Positions 52,838-61,226 of a DNA stretch of 64,000 nt are shown here, in pieces. A program made the position numbers and the translations under genes. Under the pieces are notes generated by a model. The model did no database searches, was not told where the DNA came from, and saw nothing but the letters and a program-made list of their open reading frames with translations. Numbering within the stretch: the first letter of the stretch is position 1; each line of letters starts with the position of its first letter. The DNA comes from Caballeronia glebae (GTDB lineage: Bacteria > Pseudomonadota > Gammaproteobacteria > Burkholderiales > Burkholderiaceae): assembly GCF_001545035.1 (NCBI RefSeq), contig NZ_FCOJ02000015.1, positions 1 through 64,000 on the forward strand, given 5' to 3'.

Positions 52838-54619
52838 ATGTTCAAAAACGCATTCGGCGTGCTGCAGAAGGTCGGCAAATCGTTGATGCTGCCGGTCGCG
52901 GTGCTGCCCGTCGCCGGCCTGCTGCTCGGCCTCGGCGCGACCGATTTTCACGGCTACGTGCCCGCCATCGTCCTCGAATTGATGAAGAACGCGGGCGACG
53001 TGATCTTCGGCAATCTGCCATTGATCTTCGCGATCGGCGTCGCGCTCGGCTTCACGGAGAACGACGGCGTATCGGGTATTGCGGCGACCATCGGCTATCT
53101 CGTGATGACGGCGACGCTCGGCGTGATCGCGAAGCTCGAAGGCGTCGAGACGGCCATGATCATGGGCATTCCATCGATCCAGACCGGCGTGTTCGGCGGC
53201 ATTCTCGCGGGCGGCCTCGCGGCGTGGATGTTCAACCGCTACTACAAGATCGCGCTGCCGGCCTATCTCGGCTTCTTCGCCGGCAAGCGCTTCGTGCCGA
53301 TCGTCACCGCCATCGGTTCGATCGTGCTCGGCGCGGTGTTGTCGGTCGTGTGGCCGCCCATCGGCGGCGCGATCAAGGCGTTTTCGCAATGGGCGGCGGT
53401 CTCCGATCCGCGCACGGCGGCCACCGTCTACGGCTTCGTCGAACGTCTGCTGATTCCGTTCGGCCTGCACCACATCTGGAACGTGCCGTTCTTCTTCGAG
53501 GCGGGCAGTTTCCTCGATCCGACGACCGGCAAGGTCGTTCATGGCGACATCAATCGCTTCTTCGCCGGCGATCCGACCGCGGGCATTTTGTCGGGCGCGT
53601 TCCTGTTCAAGATGTTCGGCCTGCCCGCCGCCGCGATCGCGATCTGGCATTGCGCGAAGCCCGAGAAGAAGGTCGCGGTCGGCGGCATGATGGTGTCGGC
53701 GGCGCTGACTTCTTTCCTCACCGGCATCACCGAGCCGATCGAGTTCGCGTTTCTGTTCGTCGCGCCCGTGCTGTACTTCATTCACGCGTGTCTCGCGGCA
53801 TCGGCGCAGTTCGTCGCCAATACGCTGAACATGCACATGGGCTTCACGTTCTCGCAAGGCGCGATCGACTTCCTGATGTTCAACCTGATCGGCAACAAGG
53901 CGACGCACGCGTGGTACGTGTTCATCCTCGGACCGATCTACGCGGCGATCTACTACGTCGTGTTCCGGTTCGTGATCTCGCGCTTCAATCTCAAGACGCC
54001 GGGCCGCGAGGACGACACCGCAGCGACGGTTGCGGTGAGCAGCAGCGGCGTGGGCGGCCGCTCGCGCGATCTCGTGCTCGCATTCGGCGGACGCTCGAAT
54101 ATCAAGAGCCTCGATGCGTGTATTACGCGCTTGCGTATCTCGGTGAACGATCCGTCGCTCGTCGACGATGCGAGATTGAAGGCGCTCGGCGCGGCGGGCG
54201 TCGTGCGTGTCGGCAATGGCGTGCAGGCGATCTTCGGGCCGCTGTCGGAGAACATGAAGACCGACATGCAGGAGTATCTGAAAACCGCGGGCAGCGACGC
54301 CGATTTACCGGCGGCGGGCGCGTCTGCCGCTGTTGCGTCAGACGCGGTGAGCGCGTCGACTGTTGCGCCCGAGCGGGATACGGCGCTGCAAAAAGCGCGC
54401 GCGGAGAAGATTCGCGCGGCGCTGGGCGGCGCGGCCAATATCCTGAAGCTCGAACCGCTTGCGGCCACGCGATTGCGCGTCGCGCTCAGCGATGCGTCGC
54501 GGCTGGATGGCGCCGCGCTGAAGGCTGCGGGCGTGCCAGCGACACAGGCGCTCGACAACGGTGAAGTGGATCTGCTCGTCGGGCTCGAAGCGGAGAATCT
54601 CGCGGGCGCGATGCGTTGA
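52838..54619 (+). CDS. nagE: N-acetylglucosamine PTS permease NagE (EIIC-EIIB) with an extra degenerate EIIB
   Basis: A 593-residue permease. EIIC spans about residues 10-385 with eight or more helices and ends [30 protein letters not shown] and [20 protein letters not shown] are the sugar-site regions typical of the GlcNAc/glucose family. EIIB (410-480) has the phospho-Cys428 (DACITRLR). After an Ala/Asp-rich linker (485-515) a second EIIB-like domain (about 520-593) repeats the pattern but has Ala542 in place of the cysteine. Uptake and phosphorylation of GlcNAc; EIIA comes from NagF. GGAGAC precedes the ATG. nagA/nagB are not adjacent. Confidence 0.9.
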   Translation: MFKNAFGVLQKVGKSLMLPVAVLPVAGLLLGLGATDFHGYVPAIVLELMKNAGDVIFGNLPLIFAIGVALGFTENDGVSGIAATIGYLVMTATLGVIAKLEGVETAMIMGIPSIQTGVFGGILAGGLAAWMFNRYYKIALPAYLGFFAGKRFVPIVTAIGSIVLGAVLSVVWPPIGGAIKAFSQWAAVSDPRTAATVYGFVERLLIPFGLHHIWNVPFFFEAGSFLDPTTGKVVHGDINRFFAGDPTAGILSGAFLFKMFGLPAAAIAIWHCAKPEKKVAVGGMMVSAALTSFLTGITEPIEFAFLFVAPVLYFIHACLAASAQFVANTLNMHMGFTFSQGAIDFLMFNLIGNKATHAWYVFILGPIYAAIYYVVFRFVISRFNLKTPGREDDTAATVAVSSSGVGGRSRDLVLAFGGRSNIKSLDACITRLRISVNDPSLVDDARLKALGAAGVVRVGNGVQAIFGPLSENMKTDMQEYLKTAGSDADLPAAGASAAVASDAVSASTVAPERDTALQKARAEKIRAALGGAANILKLEPLAATRLRVALSDASRLDGAALKAAGVPATQALDNGEVDLLVGLEAENLAGAMR

Positions 54620-54695
54620 TCCATGCCCACCGCCGCGTCGAAGCGTTTCCCGCATCGCATCGACGCGGGAAACACTCCGGATTAAAGGCCGCGCA

Positions 54696-56018
54696 TCAAT
54701 GCGCCATCGCTTCGGCATGCACGGGCGCACGCCACACGAGGCCGATGATCACGCCAAGCACGCAAAGCGCGCAGATGTACCACGCAGGCGCCATCGTGAT
54801 GCCCTGCCGCCCTACCAGGAACGAGGCGATTGCGGGCGCCGTGCCGCCGAAGATCGCATAGGCGGTGTTATACGAAAGCGCGAAACCGGTGAAGCGCACT
54901 TCCGGCGGAAAGCTCTTCACGATGATGTAAGGCCCGAGCGTAATGGTTCCGATGAGAAAGCCGCCGAGAATATACAGCGCCCACACGGACTGGCTTCCCG
55001 CGTTCAGGCTCATGTAGAACGCGCCGCATACGAGCAGCATCGCGGCACTGCCGATCGCATAGGCGCGGCCGCCGCCGATCTTGTCGGCCGACCATCCCGC
55101 AAACGTGCTGCCGACGATCAGCCCGAAGATCGACCACGAGTTGTTCGTGAAGACGTCCTTGGACGGGAAGTGAAACTGCGATTGCAGGAACGTCGGCGCG
55201 TAGAGGAAGTACAGCACGAAGATGCCGGAGAAGACCCACGTCGCCAGCAGCGAGACGATCAACGCGCCGCGATGCTCCTTCAGCACGACCGCAAGCGGCA
55301 GGCGCGAATCCGCCTGACGCTTCGCGCGCAGCGCTTCGAACACCGGCGTTTCCTGCAGATAGAGGCGCAGATAAACCGAGATCAGACCGAACGCACCGCC
55401 CGCGATGAACGGCAGACGCCAGCCCCAGCTTTTCAGATCCGCCGGCTCCATGTTGCCGATGAGGAACTTCGCCGACAACGCGCCGAGCAGAATGCCCGTG
55501 CAAAGACCCGACATCAAAAGACCGCACGCGAGGCCGATGCGATCGCGCCTCACATGCTCGGAGCAGAAAATCCACGCGCCCGGCACTTCTCCGCCGACGG
55601 AAAGACCTTGCAGAACACGGCACAAAAGGAAGAGCAAGGGCGCGACCATGCCGAGCGTCGCATAGCTCGGCAACAAGCCGATGAGCAGCGTCGGCGCGGC
55701 CATGAGGAACAGGCTCAACGCGAACATCTTCTTGCGGCCGATGCGATCGCCGAAGTGCGCGAAGAAAATGCCGCCGATCGGACGAACGAGATAACCCGCC
55801 GCGAAGATGCAGAACACTTCGAGCTGCGCGAGCCACTCAGGTGTCTGCGGCGGAAAAAAAACGGTGGCCAGCAGCTTCGTGAAAAACACCGCGACGATGA
55901 AATCGTAGTACTCCAGCGCACCGCCGAGCGACGCCAGCATCAGCGTCTTGATATCGTTGCGTGACATCGACCGCCCATGAATGGCGACGTCGTCCGTCTG
56001 TACAGGGGTAGAACTCAT
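54696..56018 (-). CDS. MFS transporter, probable picolinate/pyridine-carboxylate importer
   Basis: A 440-residue MHS-type MFS carrier. ASLGGALEYYDFIVAVFFTKLLATVFFP at the N-terminus, FFAHFGDRIGRKKMFALS in loop 2-3 and RVLQGLSVGGEVPGAWIFCSEHV are the family marks; 12 helices are predicted. Such carriers import aromatic or organic acids with protons. It is divergent from the MarR gene at 56323 and its promoter contains two sites shared with the catabolic operon (56070-56081 and 56210-56221), hence the assignment to pyridine-carboxylate uptake. The substrate is inferred. Confidence 0.82.
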   Translation of the reverse strand: MSSTPVQTDDVAIHGRSMSRNDIKTLMLASLGGALEYYDFIVAVFFTKLLATVFFPPQTPEWLAQLEVFCIFAAGYLVRPIGGIFFAHFGDRIGRKKMFALSLFLMAAPTLLIGLLPSYATLGMVAPLLFLLCRVLQGLSVGGEVPGAWIFCSEHVRRDRIGLACGLLMSGLCTGILLGALSAKFLIGNMEPADLKSWGWRLPFIAGGAFGLISVYLRLYLQETPVFEALRAKRQADSRLPLAVVLKEHRGALIVSLLATWVFSGIFVLYFLYAPTFLQSQFHFPSKDVFTNNSWSIFGLIVGSTFAGWSADKIGGGRAYAIGSAAMLLVCGAFYMSLNAGSQSVWALYILGGFLIGTITLGPYIIVKSFPPEVRFTGFALSYNTAYAIFGGTAPAIASFLVGRQGITMAPAWYICALCVLGVIIGLVWRAPVHAEAMAH

Positions 56019-56069
56019 CTTTGGCTCCAGACTCTGGGTGAGGTGACGTTCAACGCATTCGCCATTTAA

Positions 56070-56081
56070 TCAGCATGCTGA
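56070..56081. promoter_or_regulatory. MarR operator 1, TCAG-N4-CTGA
   Basis: TCAGCATGCTGA, the core of an 18-bp perfect palindrome (56067-56084), 51 bp upstream of the MFS start. Confidence 0.75.
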
Positions 56082-56209
56082 TTATTCGTGCGCTTCGTTG
56101 ACGAGCGCACGAGCAGATCCGCTCTGATGCCTGCGCGACGCATCGTGCTATTGACTTCGTGTATTGACTTCGATCATTGACATCCGGCGCTCCAGACATC
56201 AGCATTTCG

Positions 56210-56221
56210 TCAGTACGCTGA
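56210..56221. promoter_or_regulatory. MarR operator 2, TCAG-N4-CTGA
   Basis: TCAGTACGCTGA within CGTCAGTACGCTGACG (56208-56223), 102 bp upstream of the MarR start. Confidence 0.75.
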
Positions 56222-56322
56222 CGGATAGATTTGTATCCGGAAAAAAATGGGAGCGCAACTGTGATTGCACCTACAATCTTTGCATTCCTGTGTCGCAAAA
56301 CTACTTCGATAAAGGGTTAAGG

Positions 56323-56829
56323 ATGGGCACCGTTGCCGAGAAAAAAGCTGCTGTTACCGATGGCGGCATCGAGACCGGACACTTGTGGCAGCGCCCGGGG
56401 TTTCTGGTCCGGCGGCTCAATCAGATTCATATCGCGCTCTTTTTCGAGTGCTGCAAGGACTTCGCCATTACGCCCGTGCAATACGGCTTGCTGACCACGC
56501 TGAGCGAGCGGCCGGGGCTCGACCAGACATCGCTGTGCGCGGAAGTCGGCGTCGATCGCACGACAATGGCCGACGTGCTGCGCCGCCTCGAAGAACGCGG
56601 CCTCGTGAAGCGCGAGCCGAGCCCTCACGACGGACGCCTCAAGATCGCGAACATCACCGCGAAAGGACGCCGCGCGATGAAGGACATGTACGGCAGCATG
56701 CGCGAAGCCCAGGTCAAATTTCTGGACCCGCTGAGTCCCGAAGATCGCGTTCATTTCGTGCGCATGATGATGAAACTCGTCGAAGGCAATAACCAGTACG
56801 GACGCACTTCCCTCAAGCATTTCGATTGA
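56323..56829 (+). CDS. MarR-family regulator of the pyridine-carboxylate locus (PicR/NicR type)
   Basis: A 168-residue MarR protein. The winged helix-turn-helix spans about residues 40-120 (ITPVQYGLLTTLSERPGLDQTSLCAEVGVDRTTMADVLRRLEERGLVKREPSPHDGRLKIANITAKG in one run of family motifs, including the wing DxRxK-like DGRLK). N- and C-terminal helices would dimerise. Sensor cysteines are present but not diagnostic. Start at 56323, behind AAGG; the frame upstream is unrelated. It is divergent from the MFS gene and faces the catabolic genes, whose promoter contains the same TCAG-N4-CTGA site. It most likely represses both until the pyridine acid binds. Confidence 0.85.
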   Translation: MGTVAEKKAAVTDGGIETGHLWQRPGFLVRRLNQIHIALFFECCKDFAITPVQYGLLTTLSERPGLDQTSLCAEVGVDRTTMADVLRRLEERGLVKREPSPHDGRLKIANITAKGRRAMKDMYGSMREAQVKFLDPLSPEDRVHFVRMMMKLVEGNNQYGRTSLKHFD

Positions 56830-56878
56830 CTATCGCGTCGCGGCGCGCTGGCTCAAGGCGCGCCGTACTACGAGACGA

Positions 56879-57502
56879 TCAAAGATCCTTGAGCAGTTCG
56901 AGCGCTTCGTCTCGCTTCATCACGGCGGCGTACTTCTGCGCCATGTCGAAGAGATTCGCTTCATGCGGCGCGATGGCGCGATCGCCGACGCAATCCGACA
57001 GCACGAACGGACGAAAGCCGTATTGCATCGCATCGACGACGGACGATCGCACGCAACCGCTCGTCACCGCGCCCGCGATCACGAGCGTGCGCACGCCATG
57101 CTGCGTGAGCCATGCGGCAAGCGACGTGCCGAAGAACGCCGACGGCGCCGTCTTGCGCACGACGAGTTCGCCTGCGCGCGGTGTCAGTTGCGGCACGATC
57201 GCGCTGTCGTGCGAGTCTTCTTTCAGCGCAAGCAGGCCTGGAACTTTCATCGTGAAGATGTTGTGATCGGCGTCATCGTCGGCGAAAACGATGCGGCTAT
57301 GCGCGACCGGCCAGCGCTTCTCGCGCGCATGCGCAAGCAAGGCAACGGTGTTCTCGATGGCCTGCGGGATATTGCCGCCGCCGAACACCTCGGGATTCGC
57401 GAAGCCGTTCACGAGGTCGACGATCAAAAGGCCGACCGGCGCTTTCGGTTCGAGCGTCGAGCCGAAGCTCTGACGCTTGTAGGTTTCGATATCGAGGGAC
57501 AT
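56879..57502 (-). CDS. nicF: maleamate amidohydrolase (NicF/PicF type)
   Basis: A 207-residue cysteine hydrolase of the isochorismatase fold. Catalytic triad: Asp in GLLIVDLVNGF (near residue 31), Lys in VVRKTAPSAFFGT (near 118) and Cys in GAVTSGCVRSSVVDAM (near 151). It hydrolyses maleamate to maleate and ammonia in the late pathway of nicotinate/picolinate breakdown. The start at 57502 matches other NicF proteins, with GGAC at -8. It is the last gene of the operon beginning at 61155, 19 bp after NicX, and is convergent with the MarR gene. Confidence 0.9.
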   Translation of the reverse strand: MSLDIETYKRQSFGSTLEPKAPVGLLIVDLVNGFANPEVFGGGNIPQAIENTVALLAHAREKRWPVAHSRIVFADDDADHNIFTMKVPGLLALKEDSHDSAIVPQLTPRAGELVVRKTAPSAFFGTSLAAWLTQHGVRTLVIAGAVTSGCVRSSVVDAMQYGFRPFVLSDCVGDRAIAPHEANLFDMAQKYAAVMKRDEALELLKDL

Positions 57503-57521
57503 GTGCGTGTTTTTTCGTGAA

Positions 57522-58556
57522 TCAGCGGTCGAGCACCACGCCATCGCGCACGACGGGCTCGCCGTCGAGGAATACATCGCAATGACGTAGCGGAATGTCG
57601 ATATGACAAGTCGTCGTGCGCTTGCCGCCGGCTTCGTTATTCGGTCCGAGCGAAAACAGGAAGTTGCCTTCGAACGCGCGCGCATCCATGCCGATGGTCG
57701 CCTCGCGATCGTAGAGCCCGAGCGTCGACCAGTGCGCGCGCGGCTGCAAGCCCCAGCCTATATGTGAAATCGCGTAGGCTTCGGGATCGTTGAAAGTCGC
57801 CATGTATTGGCTAAGCAGTTGCGCGTCGATGCCGCCTTCAATTCGCTTTGCATAACCGCCTTCGACGGTCAGTTCGATGCGTTCCTGCACATAGCTTTTC
57901 TGCGGCAGCAGGATATCGCCGCGATCGATCACGATGCGGCCGTGCGCCTTGTAGTCGTTCGGGAAAGTCAGTGCGAAGCCGCTCGGCCAGTGATCCCAGC
58001 GTCCCGGTTCATCGACGAAGCCGTATTCCGCAATCGGCTGGAACTCGCCAAGCGGACAGCGAAAATCCGTCCCGGCAGCAGAGACGATATGCATCTCTTT
58101 CGCACGCGCGATGCGCGCCTGCGCCGCGAGCACGCGTTCGCGGTCGGCGAGCGTCGGCACGAGACGCGTGAGCACTTCGGGCGGTTCCACCGCGAGCAGG
58201 ATCTTCGTGCCGGTCTTGAGTATGTCCAGTTGCTCGGGCGAAAACAGCAACGTCATCAGATCGAGCACGAGATCGCTTTCCTTCAACGCGGCGATCGCGG
58301 CGCGATTGCCCGTCAACGGTGTCGTGCCGAGGTACGCGAGCGAATCGCGGCTCAACGCCTTCTCGCCGTTCACCGGAGGCAAGTCGAGGCGATTGACGAT
58401 TGCGCCCATCGATTGCGTCGCGATGAGCGCGGTCGAAAGCGTTTGCGGATGCGTCGAGGCACTCGTGAGAATAGTGACGGTTTGCCCCGCTTCGAGACGT
58501 GAGAGCTTGAGCACCTTCGTCCACGCATCGACCATCTGATAGTCACTGACTGGCAT
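57522..58556 (-). CDS. nicX: 2,5-dihydroxypyridine 5,6-dioxygenase (NicX/PicD type)
   Basis: A 344-residue iron-dependent ring-cleaving enzyme. NicX uses a leucyl-aminopeptidase-like fold; the iron ligands correspond to His in ISHIGWG and the His-x-Asp of TCHIDIPLR, both present. MVDAWTKVLKLSRLEAGQTVTIL and GTDFRCPLGEF are family stretches. It opens 2,5-dihydroxypyridine to N-formylmaleamate. The start at 58556, behind GAGG, overlaps the deformylase stop by 14 bp, which means translational coupling. Substrate known from the family; here inferred by the neighbours. Confidence 0.92.
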   Translation of the reverse strand: MPVSDYQMVDAWTKVLKLSRLEAGQTVTILTSASTHPQTLSTALIATQSMGAIVNRLDLPPVNGEKALSRDSLAYLGTTPLTGNRAAIAALKESDLVLDLMTLLFSPEQLDILKTGTKILLAVEPPEVLTRLVPTLADRERVLAAQARIARAKEMHIVSAAGTDFRCPLGEFQPIAEYGFVDEPGRWDHWPSGFALTFPNDYKAHGRIVIDRGDILLPQKSYVQERIELTVEGGYAKRIEGGIDAQLLSQYMATFNDPEAYAISHIGWGLQPRAHWSTLGLYDREATIGMDARAFEGNFLFSLGPNNEAGGKRTTTCHIDIPLRHCDVFLDGEPVVRDGVVLDR

Positions 58557-59391
58557 GATTGCCTCCCTCGACGAGCGTCGGAATGGATGCGCCAAGGAAA
58601 TCGCCGAGTGCGGCATGAAAGCCGGCTTCGTCGTCCCATGGAATCATGTGGCCGGCGTTTTGCACGCGTGTGTGCTGGAGATGCGGCACGAGTGCGCGAA
58701 TCTCTTCTACATCGTCGTCGCGCACGACGTCGCCTCTGCCGGCCGTTACGAGCAGCGCGGGTATTCGCAAGTGCGCAAGACCGGCGTGAATGTCGTCGGT
58801 ATGAAAGCCCTCGAAGCTTGTGCGGATCGCGCGTTCGTCGCACGTATGAAGCCATTCGGCGCGCAGCGCGAGTTGTTCATCGGTCCAGGTCGGACAGAAG
58901 GCGCGCATTGCGTCGGCGCTCATGCCTTCGCGCGATTGTCGAATCGAATCGATATACCACGGCAATTGCGATGGATATGCGCGGCGCCCCGGCCCCGAAA
59001 CGGGCGGATCGATCATCGCGAGACGCGCCATGCCCGCCGGCTTTGAACGCGCCGCGCGCATGCCGATGCGCGCGCCCATAGAATGACCGACGACGCTGTA
59101 TCGCCCGAAACCCAAAGTAGTTGCAAATGCAATCAGATCGGCGGCCTGGGCGTCGAGGCTATAGTCGAGCGAATCCGACGCGGACGATAAACCTCTCCCG
59201 CGCACGTCGAGCACGTACACATCGAACACCTTGCCGATATGTTCCGCGACGAATCCCCACGTCACCGCCGGGCTCGTGATGCCCGGCACGACGATCACCG
59301 GATCGAGTCCCGTGCGAGCGCCGCCGTAGCGCAGATAATGCTGACGGATGCCGTTCGCCTGAACGTTCGCGCCGTACAAATAGGTCGACAT
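58543..59391 (-). CDS. nicD: N-formylmaleamate deformylase (NicD/PicE type)
   Basis: A 282-residue alpha/beta hydrolase. The N-terminus MSTYLYGANVQANGIRQHYLRYGG and VPGITSPAVTWGFVAEHIGKVFDVYVLDVRGRGLSS are nearly the NicD signature; nucleophile Ser in VGHSMGARIG (near residue 97), Asp further on and His in NAGHMIPWDD (near 262). It deformylates N-formylmaleamate to maleamate plus formate. Start taken as ATG 59391, where family similarity begins and GAGGA lies at -10; another in-frame ATG at 59406 overlaps the isomerase stop. Immediately downstream of NicE. Confidence 0.9.
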   Translation of the reverse strand: MSTYLYGANVQANGIRQHYLRYGGARTGLDPVIVVPGITSPAVTWGFVAEHIGKVFDVYVLDVRGRGLSSASDSLDYSLDAQAADLIAFATTLGFGRYSVVGHSMGARIGMRAARSKPAGMARLAMIDPPVSGPGRRAYPSQLPWYIDSIRQSREGMSADAMRAFCPTWTDEQLALRAEWLHTCDERAIRTSFEGFHTDDIHAGLAHLRIPALLVTAGRGDVVRDDDVEEIRALVPHLQHTRVQNAGHMIPWDDEAGFHAALGDFLGASIPTLVEGGNHASQ

Positions 59392-59402
59392 GTCGTCCTC
59401 GC

Positions 59403-60155
59403 TCAATATGCGCCGGACAGCAACGCGCCCGCGCCGGGCACGACGGCGTCAAGTCCGAGTTGCTTGAGCATCGCGTAGGTCGTCGCGACGGCCGCGGTGA
59501 CGACCGGCTTGCCCGTCATCGCCTCGACTTTCGCGATCGCCGGCAGCGAAGGCATCTGCACGCACGCCGACAGCACGATGGCATCGGCTTCCTGATATCG
59601 CATCGACATGACGATCTCCGGAAGCTTGCCCGGATCGTGCCGGCCGACTTCGAGGTTGTCGGGAATTTCTAGCGCGCGATAGTCGATCACGTCGTAATCT
59701 TCGTGGCGGATATAGTCGACCACGAGCTCGGTCAACGGCTTCATATAGGGCGTGACGACGACCACGCGTTTCGCGCCGATCACCTTCAATGCATCGACCA
59801 GCGCGCCCGCGCTTGTGATGACCGGCGCATCGCCGCCGTTCTCGACGGTGCGCTCGTGCAGGCGCTTTTGCGACACGCGATGATAGCCATGCCCCATCGC
59901 CATGATCGCGACGAGACACGCATAGCCGAGCACATCGACGCGCGCATCCGACAGTTCCACGGCGCAACGATCCGACTCCGCATCCATCGCGGCGAGTTCT
60001 TCCTTCACGACCTTCTTCATGCGCATGCGGCTCGAATGAAACGTGAAGCGCTCCGGACGAATCGTCTGACGCGCGAGCAACATCGCGGGAATCTCGGTCT
60101 CCATCGTCGTATTCGAGCTCGGCACGATCTGGCCGATGCGGTATGGCTTCGTCAT
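59403..60155 (-). CDS. nicE: maleate isomerase (NicE/PicG type)
   Basis: A 250-residue Asp/Glu racemase-fold enzyme. The two catalytic cysteines lie in YACLVAIM (near residue 76) and SACVQMPS (near 193); IGQIVPSSNTTMETEIPAML at the start and LKVIGAKRVVVVTPY are typical of maleate cis-trans isomerases. It converts maleate to fumarate, which enters the TCA cycle. The start is ATG 60155 (MTKPYRIGQI), with GGAG at -8; an alternative at 60167. It is downstream of the decarboxylase gene with a 34-bp gap. Confidence 0.9.
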   Translation of the reverse strand: MTKPYRIGQIVPSSNTTMETEIPAMLLARQTIRPERFTFHSSRMRMKKVVKEELAAMDAESDRCAVELSDARVDVLGYACLVAIMAMGHGYHRVSQKRLHERTVENGGDAPVITSAGALVDALKVIGAKRVVVVTPYMKPLTELVVDYIRHEDYDVIDYRALEIPDNLEVGRHDPGKLPEIVMSMRYQEADAIVLSACVQMPSLPAIAKVEAMTGKPVVTAAVATTYAMLKQLGLDAVVPGAGALLSGAY

Positions 60156-60189
60156 TTGCTGCTCCATGTCCTTGAGTTTGTGCGGGATG

Positions 60190-61155
60190 TCAAAGGCGGA
60201 AGAGGCGCTCCGCGTTGCCGTGGCAGACGAGCGCTCGCGTCTCGTCGTCGAGCGGCGCACGTTCGATGAAGTCCGCCGCGATCTCGGTCGATTCATATGG
60301 ATAGTCCACCGAGAACATCACCGCTTGCGCGCCCATTTCACCGATGGCGCCGATGAGCGCGGGCGCCGAGCACACGCCCGAGGTCGTGATCAGGATGTTC
60401 GTGCCGATGTACTCCGAAGGCGCGCGTTCGAGGCTCAGTCCGTGCGAATACACGGCGAAGCGGCTGTCGAAGCGCCAGCGCAAGAACGGCAGACCTTCGC
60501 CCATGTGGCCAAGAATGATCTTCAGATTCGGGAAGCGATCGAACACGCCGCTGAACAGCAGGCGCAACGCGTGGCTACCCGTTTCGACGCCCCAGCCCCA
60601 CGTCGCGCCGTTGAGTTCGGGATGACCGTCGAGCACGCGCGGATTCACGAATGCATCGGTGGGATGCAGATACAAAGGCACGTCGAGTTCCTGCATCGTT
60701 GCCCAGAAAGGATCGTAGGCGCGGTCGTCGTAGTAGGTCCCGAGCGTATGACCGTTGACGAGCGCGCCCTTGAAGCCGAGTTCGCGAACGGCGCGCGTCA
60801 GTTCGGCGGATGCGGCTTTCGCGGTGTGCATCGGCAACGTTGCGAAGCCGCCGAAGCGCGACGGATGACGCGCGATCTGTTGCGCGAGAAAATCGTTGCA
60901 CTCCTTCGCGCGGCTGATGGCGAGCGCCGCATCCGGCTCGCCCTGCACGCTCGGACCCGTCTGCGAGAGAATCGTGTAGTCGATGCCCGCGCGGTCCATT
61001 TCAACGATGCGTTGTTCGTCGAAATCGGTCAGGCGCGCGGCGAGATCGCGCAGGACTTCAGGCGCGATGTGCTGCGTGAAGCTCTTCGAATAGCTCTGGA
61101 AACCCGGCGTGCTGAAGTGCTCCTCCAGCGCGATCTTGCGAATCCGCTTGCTCAT
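60190..61155 (-). CDS. picC: amidohydrolase-2 family decarboxylase (PicC-like 3,6-dihydroxypicolinate decarboxylase)
   Basis: A 321-residue metal-dependent decarboxylase of the amidohydrolase_2 (2,3-dihydroxybenzoate/gamma-resorcylate decarboxylase) type. Metal ligands: Glu and His in KIALEEHF (residues 8-14), His in LYLHPTD (near 165), His in ILGHMGEGLPF (near 217) and Asp in MFSVDYPYE (near 288). With NicX, NicD, NicF and NicE downstream, the likely reaction is decarboxylation of 3,6-dihydroxypicolinate to 2,5-dihydroxypyridine, as PicC in the picolinate pathway. A decarboxylase is not needed for nicotinate through NicC. First gene of the operon; operator TCAG-N4-CTGA 16 bp upstream. Confidence 0.72.
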   Translation of the reverse strand: MSKRIRKIALEEHFSTPGFQSYSKSFTQHIAPEVLRDLAARLTDFDEQRIVEMDRAGIDYTILSQTGPSVQGEPDAALAISRAKECNDFLAQQIARHPSRFGGFATLPMHTAKAASAELTRAVRELGFKGALVNGHTLGTYYDDRAYDPFWATMQELDVPLYLHPTDAFVNPRVLDGHPELNGATWGWGVETGSHALRLLFSGVFDRFPNLKIILGHMGEGLPFLRWRFDSRFAVYSHGLSLERAPSEYIGTNILITTSGVCSAPALIGAIGEMGAQAVMFSVDYPYESTEIAADFIERAPLDDETRALVCHGNAERLFRL

Positions 61156-61170
61156 TTGAACTCCATTTGA

Positions 61171-61182
61171 TCAGTAGGCTGA
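61171..61182. promoter_or_regulatory. MarR operator 3, TCAG-N4-CTGA, before the catabolic operon
   Basis: TCAGTAGGCTGA 15 bp upstream of the picC-like start codon, in the 71-bp gap after the CoxS-fusion gene. It shares TCAG and GCTGA with operators 1 and 2. Confidence 0.7.
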
Positions 61183-61226
61183 CGATATGACCGGACATCG
61201 AGCCGAGACCGGCCCGATACACGCGT

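Larger units (their letters stand above)
56019..56322. promoter_or_regulatory. divergent MFS/MarR control region
   Basis: 304 bp of AT-rich DNA with no gene. It holds the palindrome TAATCAGCATGCTGATTA (56067-56084) and the site at 56208-56223 (CGTCAGTACGCTGACG), the presumed MarR binding sites. Confidence 0.7.

Noticed and set aside
50329..52878. An 849-codon open frame on the minus strand
   Set aside because: Antisense to nagF, which has all PTS histidines. No known motif in the opposite frame.
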